Shown here: positions 27,675 to 36,150 of the stretch, piece after piece
How positions within the stretch are numbered: the stretch's first letter is position 1
Layout of the letters: every line of letters starts with the position of its first letter
Source: Ciceribacter ferrooxidans
Lineage (GTDB): Bacteria > Pseudomonadota > Alphaproteobacteria > Rhizobiales > Rhizobiaceae
Reading direction: 5' to 3'
DNA length: 64,000 nucleotides
Assembly: GCF_004137355.1 (NCBI RefSeq)
Contig: NZ_SDVB01000253.1
Coordinates: forward strand, 650,106 to 714,105
The notes under the pieces: model-generated
The model's database searches: none
Told to the model about the DNA's origin: nothing
What the model saw: only the letters and a program-made list of their open reading frames with translations
Position numbers and translations under genes: made by a program

Positions 27675-29653
27675 TCCGCCGCCGCCCTTTCGGGTTGAGG
27701 CACCGGCAGAACGATCGAGAAGATGGTGCCGCCGGTCGGGTTCGGCCGGTGTTCCAGGCGTCCGTGATGGAGCTCTATGATCGTCCGGCAGATGTTGAGC
27801 CCCATGCCCATGCCGTCCTGCTTGCTGGTGACGAAGGGCTCGAAAAGACGACCGGCGACCGTCGGCGAGATGCCCGACCCGCTGTCCCGGACCTCGATCA
27901 CCTGGTGATCGTCCTCCTGGCGCAGCTCGACCTCCAGCCGCACGCGCCGCGTCGGCGGCCCGGCCATCGCCTCGATGCCGTTACGCATCAGGTTGATCAT
28001 CACCTGCTCCATCAGGATGCGGTCGGCCCGCACCGGCGCCAATCCCTTCGGCGCGACGACCTTGATCGTCGCGTGGCGGTTGCTGGCATCGGCTTCGAGG
28101 AAGGAGGCCGTCTCGACGATGACGGAGGCGAGCTCGACATCCTGGAACTTCGGGTCGCGCTTGCGCACGAAATCCTGGATGCGGCGGATGATCTGGCCGG
28201 CACGCTCGGTCTGGACCGAGAGCTTCTCGAGCGCCCCGACCACCTGCCGGTGATCGCAATCGGGAGACTGCAAGAGGTTCAGCGAGCCCGCCGCATAGCT
28301 CGCGATCGCCGCCAGTGGCTGGTTGAGTTCATGGGCGAGGGAGGACGCCATCTCGCCGAGCGTGACGAGGCGGCCGGTGCGCTGCAAGTTCTGCGACTGG
28401 ATGCGGGCGATCTCTGCGGCCCGCTTCTGGTCGGAAATGTCGATGATCGAGCCCATCCAGCCGCGATGCCGGCCATGGGCGTCGACGAGCGGCGCCTCGA
28501 AGACCTGCACCTCAAGGTCGGAGCCGTCGCTGCGACGGAAGCATGTCTCGAAGCTCTGGATCTTGAGCCCGCCCTTGTTCAGCGCGTCGTGGCGTGCGAG
28601 CGTCTCGGCGATGCGGTCCTCATGCCAGTAGGGCATCGGCGGCTTGCGCCCGGTCAGTTCCTCGACGGTGAAGCCGGTCATCTGGCAGAAGGCGTTGTTG
28701 ACGTAGAGGATCTTGCCGTCGTGGTCGCGGGCGCGCAGGCCGACGGTCAGGCTTTCCTCCATCGAGCGCCGGAAGGCCATCTCCGAACGCAGCCGCATTT
28801 CCGCCGCCTGGCGCTTGAGGCCGTTGCGGTAGAGGACGAGGAGCGAGAAGACGGCGAAGAGCGACAGCCCCAGAATACCGGCGACCAGCAGGTTGTTCGA
28901 AAGATTGCCGCCGACACGATAGCTCGAAATGGTAAGCCACGCACCGGCGAGCGGCGGGTCGAAGCTGATCTTGTGTGTGAGGCCGGTATCCGTCGGCTCG
29001 ACGCGGGTCTTTTCCGCAAGCACCACATTGTCGATGTCGACGAGCTGTACGGCATATTTCTCGGTGATCCACCAGGGGATCTGGCGTGCGATCAGCGAGC
29101 GGATCGATATGATCGCCGAGACACTGCCGCCGTCCCCCAGCGCCGTCGAGATGCTGGTGACGAGATCGCCGTCGGCCGTCCTGGTGAGCGGCCCGTAGAT
29201 CGGCCGGACGCTCGCAGCCGCGGTTGCCCGCACCGGAAGCGGCGACGTCCCGTCGCCCCCGGATGCGGCACCTTCCGGAACGGAGAAGACCGGCCGGCCA
29301 TCGGCGTCGAAGAGGGCGATGCTCAGGACTTCGGGATTGTTCTGCAGATGGATGCGGGCGCGGTCGCCGAACTGCGGCAGGCCGATCTGGTGATGGGCAT
29401 GATCGAGCGCCAGCCGCGCGATGGCGTCCTCGTCCACCGAGAGCTGGAAGCGCAGCGTCTGTTCCACCCAGAGCGCGTCCGAGATCAGCGTGGTGCGCAG
29501 CCGCTCGTTCTCGTTGTAGTTGATGGCCCAGAGAAGCAGCGAAATCATTGCCGTGAGTACGACGATAGTGACGAGCGGGATCACCTGCAGCAGGTCGTGC
29601 CTGCCGCCGTCACCGGAATCGGGTCCGTCACTGCTGGATCTGAAGATCGTCAA
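27671..29653 (-). CDS. dctS: PAS sensor histidine kinase, DctS-like
   Basis: A 660-aa inner-membrane kinase: first helix about residues 20-45 (IPLVTIVVLTAMISLLLWAI), a periplasmic sensor of about 200 residues, second helix at about 250-272, a PAS domain (about 295-400, VGLRARDHDGKILYVNNAFCQ), then HisKA with LAHELNQPLAAIASYAAG and an ATPase domain ending GMGMGLNICRTIIELHHGRL. The HELNQPL type is shared with DctB, DctS and FixL. It starts with TTG at 29653 with GGAGG about 13 nt upstream, a weak arrangement. Likely ligands are C4-dicarboxylates, given the TRAP transporter nearby. The region 29654-29831 has no further gene. Confidence 0.85.
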   Translation of the reverse strand: MTIFRSSSDGPDSGDGGRHDLLQVIPLVTIVVLTAMISLLLWAINYNENERLRTTLISDALWVEQTLRFQLSVDEDAIARLALDHAHHQIGLPQFGDRARIHLQNNPEVLSIALFDADGRPVFSVPEGAASGGDGTSPLPVRATAAASVRPIYGPLTRTADGDLVTSISTALGDGGSVSAIISIRSLIARQIPWWITEKYAVQLVDIDNVVLAEKTRVEPTDTGLTHKISFDPPLAGAWLTISSYRVGGNLSNNLLVAGILGLSLFAVFSLLVLYRNGLKRQAAEMRLRSEMAFRRSMEESLTVGLRARDHDGKILYVNNAFCQMTGFTVEELTGRKPPMPYWHEDRIAETLARHDALNKGGLKIQSFETCFRRSDGSDLEVQVFEAPLVDAHGRHRGWMGSIIDISDQKRAAEIARIQSQNLQRTGRLVTLGEMASSLAHELNQPLAAIASYAAGSLNLLQSPDCDHRQVVGALEKLSVQTERAGQIIRRIQDFVRKRDPKFQDVELASVIVETASFLEADASNRHATIKVVAPKGLAPVRADRILMEQVMINLMRNGIEAMAGPPTRRVRLEVELRQEDDHQVIEVRDSGSGISPTVAGRLFEPFVTSKQDGMGMGLNICRTIIELHHGRLEHRPNPTGGTIFSIVLPVPQPERAAAE

Positions 29654-29831
29654 GCCGCTTTTGATGCCTCCCAGCGCGACTTCTACGCCAAAAGCTGCGG
29701 GATTTCGACAAAAAAGCGCACCGGCGTCCAGCCGCCGGAGCAGGCATCAAGGGACGGTGTGGCGGTCATGATCCGGCGTTCCGGCTCGGCGACGGGCCGG
29801 GCACGCTTCGGCGGGGAAAGGGCCGCGACGC

Positions 29832-30194
29832 TCAGTCGGTCAGCCGCTTCTTGCGTTCGTCGAACTCCTGATGGTCGATCTCGCCGCGCGCATAGCGATC
29901 CTTGAGAAGGTCGAGCGCCTTGCCGCTGCCGGACGCGTTCGAAGGCAGGTTGATCGCGCCCATGTACTTGAGGGCGTAGATGATCCCGACGACGATCGCC
30001 ACCAGGATGAGAATCATGAAGATCGGGCCGAATATCATGCCGAAACCTCCCCATTGATCGCCCCACATCATGCCGTGGCCGTAGTAATACGGCCTGTCCC
30101 GAGGGTCGGACCCGGCCTGGGCGAGAACCGGAACTGCCGATGCTGCGAAGATTGCGGCTGCGGCCGCCGTGTGGGCGAAAGTCTTGCTGTACAT
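29832..30194 (-). CDS. Exported SHOCT-domain membrane protein
   Basis: A 120-aa protein with a Sec-type signal (about residues 1-25, ending VLAQA), a Gly/Tyr/Trp/Met-rich stretch (YYYGHGMMWGDQWGG) and a transmembrane helix (about 57-78, IFMILILVAIVVGIIYALKY). A C-terminal SHOCT motif follows (ALDLLKDRYARGEIDHQEFDERKKRL), the short oligomerisation domain. RBS GGGAG precedes the ATG. The His/Met-rich segment could touch metal, but that is speculation. It sits between dctS and dctP, oriented with dctS. An 18-bp perfect palindrome lies 49 bp upstream. Confidence 0.82.
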   Translation of the reverse strand: MYSKTFAHTAAAAAIFAASAVPVLAQAGSDPRDRPYYYGHGMMWGDQWGGFGMIFGPIFMILILVAIVVGIIYALKYMGAINLPSNASGSGKALDLLKDRYARGEIDHQEFDERKKRLTD

Positions 30195-30242
30195 TTGAGA
30201 CTCCCAAGCTGGCGAAAATTCACGATGAGCTCAATTAGTAAC

Positions 30243-30260
30243 CCGGAAAGTACTTTCCGG
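30243..30260. promoter_or_regulatory. Perfect 18-bp palindrome upstream of the SHOCT gene
   Basis: CCGGAAAGTACTTTCCGG is a perfect palindrome about 50 bp before the SHOCT-protein start on the minus strand, followed by a second small hairpin (CCGGCAATGCCGG). It is likely an operator for a dimeric regulator; the regulator is unknown. Confidence 0.5.
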
Positions 30261-30403
30261 CAATGCCGGACCGCTGCGACAAATGCGCGAAGTGATTGAC
30301 GGAACGTGAAAATTGGCTTTCCCGAACAGGCGGAAAAGCGGGCCAGAGGAGCGGGCGTCGAGAGGATATTTGCACCAGCTCCCGTCCAGGCCCGGGCACG
30401 TCA

Positions 30404-30417
30404 TGTGGAAATCCACA
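30404..30417 (+). promoter_or_regulatory. Inverted repeat in the dctP upstream region
   Basis: The 328-bp gap 30195-30522 holds no gene. Besides the palindrome at 30243 it contains TGTGGAAATCCACA (30404-30417), with a further CCACA half at 30424-30428, about 105 bp before dctP. This is a candidate binding site for DctR or another activator of the TRAP operon. The rest of the gap shows nothing I can name. Confidence 0.4.
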
Positions 30418-30522
30418 ATAGCGCCACATTTCACGAGGGCCTAAGACAACGACAGTCCGGGTGGTGGAACGCGGGGGGACAGTTCTCGCGTGGGCCCGGA
30501 GCATACCAGGAGGAGATATCCA

Positions 30523-31545
30523 ATGTTCGACCGCCGCACGTTCCTGCGGACTGCTGCCGCAATCTCGCTTTCCGTTTCCGCCTTCGCGCTCGCCGCATCC
30601 GGCGCCGCCGCTGCCGATCCGATCGTGATCCGTTTCTCGCATGTCGTCGCACCCGATACGCCGAAGGGCAAGGGCGCCGACAAGTTCAAGGAACTCGCCG
30701 AAAAGTACACGAACGGCGGCGTGAAGATTGAGGTCTACCCGAACTCGCAGCTCTACAAGGACAAGGAAGAGCTCGAAGCCCTGCAGCTCGGCGCCGTCCA
30801 GATGCTTGCACCGTCGCTCGCCAAGTTCGGTCCGCTCGGTCTCAAGGAATTCGAAGTCTTCGACCTTCCTTACATCTTCTCCGGCTATGACAGCCTGCAC
30901 AAGGTGACCTACGGCCCCGTCGGCAAGAGCCTGCTCGACAAGCTCGGCTCCAAGGGCATCCAGGGCCTCGCCTTCTGGGACAACGGCTTCAAGATCATGA
31001 GCGCCAACAGCCCGCTGAAGACGCCTGACGATTTCCTCGGCCTCAAGATGCGCATCCAGTCCTCGAAGGTGCTCGAGGCTGAAATGAACGCACTCGGTGC
31101 CGTTCCGCAGGTCATGGCCTTCTCGGAAGTCTATCAGGCGCTGCAGACAGGCGTCGTCGACGGCACCGAAAACCCGCCGTCCAACATGTATACCCAGAAG
31201 ATGCACGAGGTGCAGAAGCACGCCACGCTCTCCAACCACGGCTATCTCGGCTATGCGGTGATCGTGAACAAGAAGTTCTGGGACGAACTGCCGGCTGACG
31301 TCCGCGGTAACCTCGAAAAGGCGATGACCGAAGCGACCGAATATGCGAACGGCATCGCCAAGGAAGAGAACGAGAAGGCTCTCGAAGCGATGAAGGCCGC
31401 CGGCACCACCGAGTTCCACGAACTCACTGCCGACGAACTCGCCGCCTGGCATAAGGCGCTGCTGCCGGTTCACGACGAGATGGCCGACCGTATCGGTGCC
31501 GACCTCATCAAGCAGGTGCAGCAGGAAGCCGGCGTCGCCAACTAA
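30523..31545 (+). CDS. dctP: C4-dicarboxylate TRAP transporter, periplasmic binding protein
   Basis: A 340-aa DctP-family binding protein. The N-terminus MFDRRTFLRTAAAISLSVSA has a twin-arginine-like RRTFLR motif and cleaves near SGAAAAD. The mature protein starts PIVIRFSHVVAPDTPKGKGADKF, the classic DctP strand. The conserved arginine segment LKMRIQSSKVLEAEMNALGA (about 175-194) supplies the carboxylate clamp, followed by EVYQALQTGVVDGTENPPSN. It captures succinate, malate or fumarate in the periplasm for DctQM. AGGAGGAG fixes the start at 30523. A very stable hairpin follows the stop, so dctP mRNA is probably more abundant than dctQM. Confidence 0.95.
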   Translation: MFDRRTFLRTAAAISLSVSAFALAASGAAAADPIVIRFSHVVAPDTPKGKGADKFKELAEKYTNGGVKIEVYPNSQLYKDKEELEALQLGAVQMLAPSLAKFGPLGLKEFEVFDLPYIFSGYDSLHKVTYGPVGKSLLDKLGSKGIQGLAFWDNGFKIMSANSPLKTPDDFLGLKMRIQSSKVLEAEMNALGAVPQVMAFSEVYQALQTGVVDGTENPPSNMYTQKMHEVQKHATLSNHGYLGYAVIVNKKFWDELPADVRGNLEKAMTEATEYANGIAKEENEKALEAMKAAGTTEFHELTADELAAWHKALLPVHDEMADRIGADLIKQVQQEAGVAN

Positions 31546-31566
31546 GGCGCGCCTCAGCGATAATCG

Positions 31567-31608
31567 GCGCCGCATCGTCCCGCTCCTCGACGCGGAGCGG
31601 TGCGGCGC
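31567..31608 (+). terminator. Stable intercistronic hairpin between dctP and dctQ
   Basis: GCGCCGCA (31567-31574) pairs with TGCGGCGC (31601-31608), and inside it CCGCTCC (31580-31586) pairs with GGAGCGG (31594-31600). ACTTTAC follows rather than a true U-run, so partial termination or mRNA protection is likely. The 230-bp dctP-dctQ gap has no gene. Confidence 0.6.
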
Positions 31609-31775
31609 ACTTTACGGACAATCGGCCCGCGCCGGTCCGGCCTTTCGGGGTATCGGCAAGCGGGCGTGACCGGCACGACCCAGCAGCCCGCCAGACGGTT
31701 CGATGCTCCGGCTTTTCCGGAGCCGACGAGCGGGCAAGCTTGGAACCGACCGATGCGACCGAGGAGGTCCCTTTC

Positions 31776-32417
31776 ATGCTTCGTATCCTTGACAGGCTCG
31801 AGGAAATCCTGATCGCCACGCTGATCGCCGTGGCGACCGTGATCATCTTCGTCGCCGTCGTTCACCGCTACTCGCTCGGCCTTCTCGCCGATCTCGTGAC
31901 TTTTTCGCGAGGGCTGGAAAACGCCTGGCTGATGGGCTTTTCGCGCACGCTCTATTTCGGTCTTCGCTCCGTCAATCTCGTCTGGGCGCAGGAACTCTGC
32001 ATCATCCTCTTCGTCTGGATGGCCAAGTTCGGCGCCGCCTACGGCGTGCGCACCGGTATCCATGTCGGTATCGACGTCCTGATCAACCGCATGCAGGCCA
32101 AGAACCGCGCACGAATGGTCCTGTTCGGCCTCCTCGCCGGCGCCTTCTTCACCGGCGTCATCGCGACGCTCGGCGCGAACTTCGTCTACCACATGTACCA
32201 CACGGACGCGATTTCGCCGGACCTCGAACTGCCAATGTGGCTCGTCTATCTCGCAATCCCGCTCGGCTCCGCGCTCATGTGCTTCCGCTTCCTGCAGGTC
32301 GCCTGGAGCTTCAGCCGCACCGGGGAACTGCCCCACCACGACCACGGACACGTGGACGGGATGGACGAAGAGGCCGAGGCGATCGCCGCGAGCCCGCTGA
32401 CTGCGAAGGATCACTGA
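31776..32417 (+). CDS. dctQ: C4-dicarboxylate TRAP transporter, small permease subunit
   Basis: A 213-aa inner-membrane protein with four hydrophobic segments (about residues 10-33, 65-85, 110-135 and 150-175). The family pattern VWAQELCIILFVWMAKFGAAYGVRTGIHVGID is the DctQ signature. The start at 31776 follows GAGGAGGTCC; the frame continues upstream to a TTG at 31740, which is less likely. A longer loop after the first helix and a His/Asp-rich C-terminal tail (HHDHGHVDGMDEEAE) are noticeable. It bridges DctP and DctM in sodium- or proton-driven C4-dicarboxylate uptake. dctM starts 3 bp after its stop. Confidence 0.92.
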   Translation: MLRILDRLEEILIATLIAVATVIIFVAVVHRYSLGLLADLVTFSRGLENAWLMGFSRTLYFGLRSVNLVWAQELCIILFVWMAKFGAAYGVRTGIHVGIDVLINRMQAKNRARMVLFGLLAGAFFTGVIATLGANFVYHMYHTDAISPDLELPMWLVYLAIPLGSALMCFRFLQVAWSFSRTGELPHHDHGHVDGMDEEAEAIAASPLTAKDH

Positions 32418-32420
32418 GCC

Positions 32421-33743
32421 ATGAACGCGACACTCATCTTCGGAGGGCTCGTGGCCCTCATGCTGACCGGCATGCCGATCTCGATTGCGCTCGGCCTCAC
32501 GGTTCTTGCGTTTCTCTTCACGATGACGGCGGTGCCGATCGACACCGTGGCGCTGAAACTCTTCACCGGCATCGAAAAGTTCGAGATCATGGCGATCCCG
32601 TTCTTCATCCTCGCCGGTAACTTCCTGACCCACGGCGGCGTCGCCCGCCGCATGATCAACTTTGCGACTTCGATGGTGGGGCACTGGCACGGCGGGCTCG
32701 GGCTTGCGGGCGTCATCGCCTGCGCGCTCTTCGCAGCCGTATCCGGCTCCTCGCCGGCGACGGTGGTGGCGATCGGTTCGGTGATCCTGCCGGCGATGAC
32801 CCGACAGGGCTTCCCGAAGCAGTTCGGCGCCGGCGTCATCACCACCTCCGGCGCGCTCGGCATCCTGATCCCGCCGTCGATCGTCATGGTCATGTATTCG
32901 GTCGCGACCTCCGGCATGCAGGCGATCGGCCCCGACGGTCAGGTGGTTTCGGCGGCCTCGGTCGGCGAACTCTTCATGGCCGGCGTCATCCCGGGGCTCA
33001 TCCTCGCCTCGCTGCTTGCCGCCACCACCTGGCACCGCGCGTACAAGAACGGCTACCCGCGGCTGCCGAAGGCGAGCTGGCTCGAGCGCTGGCAGACGTT
33101 CCGCAAGGCCGTCTGGGGCTTGCTGCTGATCATCATCGTCATCGGCGGTATCTACACGGGCGTCTTCACGCCGACCGAAGCCGCCGCGATGAGCGCCGTC
33201 TACGCCTTCTTCATCGCCGTCTTCGTCTACAAGGACCTGAAGCTCTCGGACATTCCGCGGGTGCTGCTGTCCTCGGCCAACATGTCGGCGATGCTGCTCT
33301 ACATCATCACCAACGCCGTCCTGTTCTCCTTCTTGATGACGCACGAGAACATTCCGCAGGCGCTCGGCGAATGGATGGTGAACTCGGGCCTGAACTGGTG
33401 GATGTTCCTGATCGCCGTCAACATCCTGCTGCTTGCCGCCGGCAACTTCATGGAGCCGTCGTCGATCGTGCTGATCATGGCGCCGATCCTTTTCCCGGTC
33501 GCCGTGCGTCTCGGTATCGATCCGGTGCATTTCGGGATCATGATCGTCGTCAACATGGAGGTCGGCATGTGCCACCCGCCCGTCGGCCTCAACCTTTACG
33601 TAGCGTCGGGCATCACCAAGATGGGGATCACCGAGCTGACGGTCGCCGTCATGCCCTGGCTGCTCACCATGCTGGCCTTCCTCATTGCGGTGACCTACAT
33701 CCCGGAAATCTCGCTCTTCCTGCCGCGTTTCCTCGGCATGTAA
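32421..33743 (+). CDS. dctM: C4-dicarboxylate TRAP transporter, large permease subunit
   Basis: A 440-aa integral membrane protein with about 12 hydrophobic segments, the standard DctM length. Family blocks are present: GLGLAGVIACALFAAVSGSS (about 91-110), SGALGILIPPSIVMV (about 144-158), FTPTEAAAMSAVYAF (about 250-264) and, near the C-terminus, VVNMEVGMCHPPVGLNLYVA. It forms the transport channel energised by the ion gradient. It is the last gene of dctPQM and is followed by a terminator hairpin. Confidence 0.95.
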   Translation: MNATLIFGGLVALMLTGMPISIALGLTVLAFLFTMTAVPIDTVALKLFTGIEKFEIMAIPFFILAGNFLTHGGVARRMINFATSMVGHWHGGLGLAGVIACALFAAVSGSSPATVVAIGSVILPAMTRQGFPKQFGAGVITTSGALGILIPPSIVMVMYSVATSGMQAIGPDGQVVSAASVGELFMAGVIPGLILASLLAATTWHRAYKNGYPRLPKASWLERWQTFRKAVWGLLLIIIVIGGIYTGVFTPTEAAAMSAVYAFFIAVFVYKDLKLSDIPRVLLSSANMSAMLLYIITNAVLFSFLMTHENIPQALGEWMVNSGLNWWMFLIAVNILLLAAGNFMEPSSIVLIMAPILFPVAVRLGIDPVHFGIMIVVNMEVGMCHPPVGLNLYVASGITKMGITELTVAVMPWLLTMLAFLIAVTYIPEISLFLPRFLGM

Positions 33744-33756
33744 GGAGAATTTCCGA

Positions 33757-33786
33757 CCACCGGGCGAACACGCGTCCGCCCGGTGG
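33757..33786. terminator. Terminator hairpin between dctM and the ubiV-linked gene
   Basis: CCACCGGGCG (33757-33766) pairs perfectly with CGCCCGGTGG (33777-33786) over a 10-nt loop. It has no clear U-run on either strand. It lies between convergent genes and may serve both. Confidence 0.6.
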
Positions 33787-33810
33787 AGCGATCGGGAGAT
33801 GCGCTCCCTG

Positions 33811-34227
33811 TTACGCCTCGCCGTTCGCCGGCGGGGCGACCCCGTTTTCGAGGTTCAGCAACTCGCGCAGCTGGGCCGAACCGTCCGCGGCGGCCGTGGC
33901 AATGTCGTCGAAGAGCAGGCTCGCTTCGGCGAGCAGACCGGGGTCCGGGTCAATTCCGGTGATCGTGTCGAAATCGTAGAGCAGCCCGAGCAGTGCCGCG
34001 ATCTTGTGCTGCTGGTCGTGGGCGGCGGCGAGCAGGCGCTTCTGCTCCTTCTTCCGTTCCATCTGCTCCATCCGCGTGAGCGCGCTTTCCACCTTCTCAC
34101 GGCAGGCGCAATCGAGCGCCGTGTTCATCACCACCGTGCGCACCTGGCCGATCGCCTCGCGAAGGCCGCGTCGCTGCAATGGTGCCGGCGAGGCGTTGTC
34201 GATGACGGTGAAGGTGTCGCGCGTCAT
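33811..34227 (-). CDS. Unknown 138-aa protein, translationally coupled to ubiV
   Basis: A 138-aa soluble, mostly helical protein (ALTRMEQMERKKEQKRLLAAAHDQQHKIAALLGLLYDFDTI) with a short DCACREK cysteine pair near residue 40. No domain is recognised. Its ATG overlaps the ubiV stop by 4 bp (ATGA), so it is the last cistron of the ubiT-ubiU-ubiV operon. A role with the O2-independent hydroxylation complex or NO/anaerobic physiology is inferred only from this context. The reading frame continues upstream through ubiV in another frame, but that part is a shadow. Confidence 0.7.
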   Translation of the reverse strand: MTRDTFTVIDNASPAPLQRRGLREAIGQVRTVVMNTALDCACREKVESALTRMEQMERKKEQKRLLAAAHDQQHKIAALLGLLYDFDTITGIDPDPGLLAEASLLFDDIATAAADGSAQLRELLNLENGVAPPANGEA

Positions 34228-35165
34228 GCCTGGGCCCCGTGCGCGGTGTTGCGGGCCCGCGCGACCCAGGCCGCACCTTCCCGTGCATGGTGGAAGCCGT
34301 TCGAGAGCGGCACGTCGGGATAGACCGTCCCGATGCGGGCGACGGCCTCCTCCGCATCGATCCGTTCGGCGAGCGCGTCCTCGTAAATGCGGGCGATTGC
34401 CGCCATGTCGCAGTCCTGCGGCGAGAGGCGGAAGCGTGAGACGCCGGCGGCGACGAGATCCGGCAGTTCGCCGACCAGTGCCTGGCAGGTGTGGGAGACG
34501 GTCTGGACGCCGTTGAGCGCCAGGAAGGATTGCTTGTCGAGCGTGCGGACCGGCATTCCGTCCGGCTCCTCGCCGCAGACGAACTGGCAGTTGTCCTTGA
34601 TCTGTCCCTTGGCACGCGCATGCGCACAGCGCGCGGAAATCGCGAGCGGAATGCGACCGAAGGCGAAGACCTCGAAGGCGATGCCGGGAGCGCCCGCCGC
34701 GATCTCGGCGACGGAAGTCATGGAAAGCTCCGGCGGCAGGCAGATCGAGGTCGCCCCGCGCCCGGCGAGAAGCTTCGCGGTGGCGGCGTTGTAGACGTTG
34801 ATCAGCGGCCCGACCGTGTGCCGCTTCCCGGCCAGAAGTCCGAGCGCGGAAAGGTCGTTCGCCTCGACGATATGGGCGCTGTCGCGGATGAGGTTGCGGA
34901 CGTGCTGGGCCTCGCGCTCGATCGTCACCAGCGCCAGCGTCGAAAGCCGCACGGACTTGCCCGCAGCCTCCAGCCGCTCCACGACCTCGGCGAGATGCGG
35001 CTCGGTGAAGTGCAGGCGCTTCGAGCAGACCGTCTCGCCGAGCACCACCTCGCCGACAGGGGCCTCGTCGGCGATGCGGAAATAGAAGTCGCGCCATTTC
35101 GGTCCGTCCCAGAGATAGAGAACGGGCCCGAGCACCAGTGCCGGATTGGCTGAAACCATGGTCAT
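34224..35165 (-). CDS. ubiV: O2-independent ubiquinone hydroxylation protein UbiV (U32 family)
   Basis: A 313-aa peptidase-U32-family protein. With UbiU it forms an iron-sulfur heterodimer that hydroxylates ubiquinone intermediates without O2, using prephenate as oxygen donor. Cysteines fitting the 4Fe-4S ligands are seen (GETVCSKRLHF at about 40, then CAHARAKGQIKDNCQFVC at about 170-190). The LALVTIEREAQHVRNL and DLSALGLLAG blocks match UbiV. The start at 35165 follows AAGGAC, 7 bp after the ubiU stop. A longer frame upstream is a shadow of ubiU. Situated next to nor genes, it should keep the quinone pool supplied during anaerobic or NO respiration. Confidence 0.9.
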   Translation of the reverse strand: MTMVSANPALVLGPVLYLWDGPKWRDFYFRIADEAPVGEVVLGETVCSKRLHFTEPHLAEVVERLEAAGKSVRLSTLALVTIEREAQHVRNLIRDSAHIVEANDLSALGLLAGKRHTVGPLINVYNAATAKLLAGRGATSICLPPELSMTSVAEIAAGAPGIAFEVFAFGRIPLAISARCAHARAKGQIKDNCQFVCGEEPDGMPVRTLDKQSFLALNGVQTVSHTCQALVGELPDLVAAGVSRFRLSPQDCDMAAIARIYEDALAERIDAEEAVARIGTVYPDVPLSNGFHHAREGAAWVARARNTAHGAQA

Positions 35166-35172
35166 GTCCTTG

Positions 35173-36150
35173 TTATCTCCAGCGCTTTTCGTAGGCGCCG
35201 GACGTCGTCTTCTGGCCTTCGCTGAGGAGCCTGAGACGGGAGAGCAATGCCGGCCGCGCCGCCGCATCGGCCGAAAGAGCCTGCCGCAGCGTCGAGACCA
35301 CTTCGGCGACATAGGCCTTGCCGCGTTGCCGCCCCTCGACCTTGAGCGCTGAGACGCCCGCTGCCCGAAGTGCATCGAGGTGATCCATGACGTCGAGCGA
35401 GACCGGGTCCTCGAAGGCGTAGCCGCTGTCGCCGCCGGTTTCGAAACGGCCTTTGCACAGCGTCGGGTAACCCGCGGCCTCGCCGGCCGGGAAGCGGTTG
35501 ATCGTGTACTCCCCGAGCTCGGAAACGAGTTCGGTATCGTCCTGGCGATAGCGCACGTGACTTGCCGGCGAGCACACGCCGTTCATGTTCGGCGATTTGC
35601 CGGTGGCATAGGAGGAGAGCGAGCACCGACCCTCGGCCATGACGCAGAGCCCGCCGAAGACGAAGACCTCGATCTCGCAACGGATCTGCGGCGCGAGCCG
35701 GGCGATGTCGGCAATCGTCAGCGTGCGCGGCAGCACCACGCGCTTCGCCTTGAAGGCGTCGACCAGGAAATTGATCGCGTCGGCATTGGAGGCGGAGGCT
35801 TGCACCGAGACGTGCAGGCGCTGGTCGGGATGCTTTTCCGCGACATAGGCCATGAGGCCGAAGTCGGCGAGGATCAGCGCATCGGCGCCGAGCCGCACGG
35901 CCTCGTCGGCCGCCTTGTACCAGATGTCCTCGGCGCCCGCGCGCATGAAGGTGTTGAGCGCGACGAAGGTCATGACGCCCTTGCGCTTGGCGAAGGCGAT
36001 CGCCTCGCCGAGTTCGGCGGGCGTGAAGTTGAGGCCGGGGAAGTTGCGGGCATTGGTCTCGTCGCGGAAGCCGCAATAGACGGCGTCCGCGCCGGCATTG
36101 ACTGCCTCGCGGAAGGCGGCGGGCGTTCCCGCCGGGCAGATCAGTTCCAT
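35173..36150 (-). CDS. ubiU: O2-independent ubiquinone hydroxylation protein UbiU (U32 family)
   Basis: A 325-aa U32-family protein beginning MELICPAGTPAAFREAVNAGADAVYCGFRDETNARNF, the invariant UbiU N-terminus. Cysteines for the iron-sulfur cluster lie in VFVFGGLCVMAEGRCSLSSY (about 160-180), with later CSPASHVRYR and YPTLCKGRF. It partners UbiV. Its start overlaps the ubiT end by 10 bp. The three genes are in the order ubiT-ubiU-ubiV, read together from an FNR-type box at 36707-36722. Confidence 0.92.
   Translation of the reverse strand: MELICPAGTPAAFREAVNAGADAVYCGFRDETNARNFPGLNFTPAELGEAIAFAKRKGVMTFVALNTFMRAGAEDIWYKAADEAVRLGADALILADFGLMAYVAEKHPDQRLHVSVQASASNADAINFLVDAFKAKRVVLPRTLTIADIARLAPQIRCEIEVFVFGGLCVMAEGRCSLSSYATGKSPNMNGVCSPASHVRYRQDDTELVSELGEYTINRFPAGEAAGYPTLCKGRFETGGDSGYAFEDPVSLDVMDHLDALRAAGVSALKVEGRQRGKAYVAEVVSTLRQALSADAAARPALLSRLRLLSEGQKTTSGAYEKRWR

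Noticed and set aside
31554-33575. 673-codon minus-strand frame opposite dctQM
   Set aside because: It is antisense to two membrane-protein genes. Its His/Asp/Arg-rich translation has no domain.
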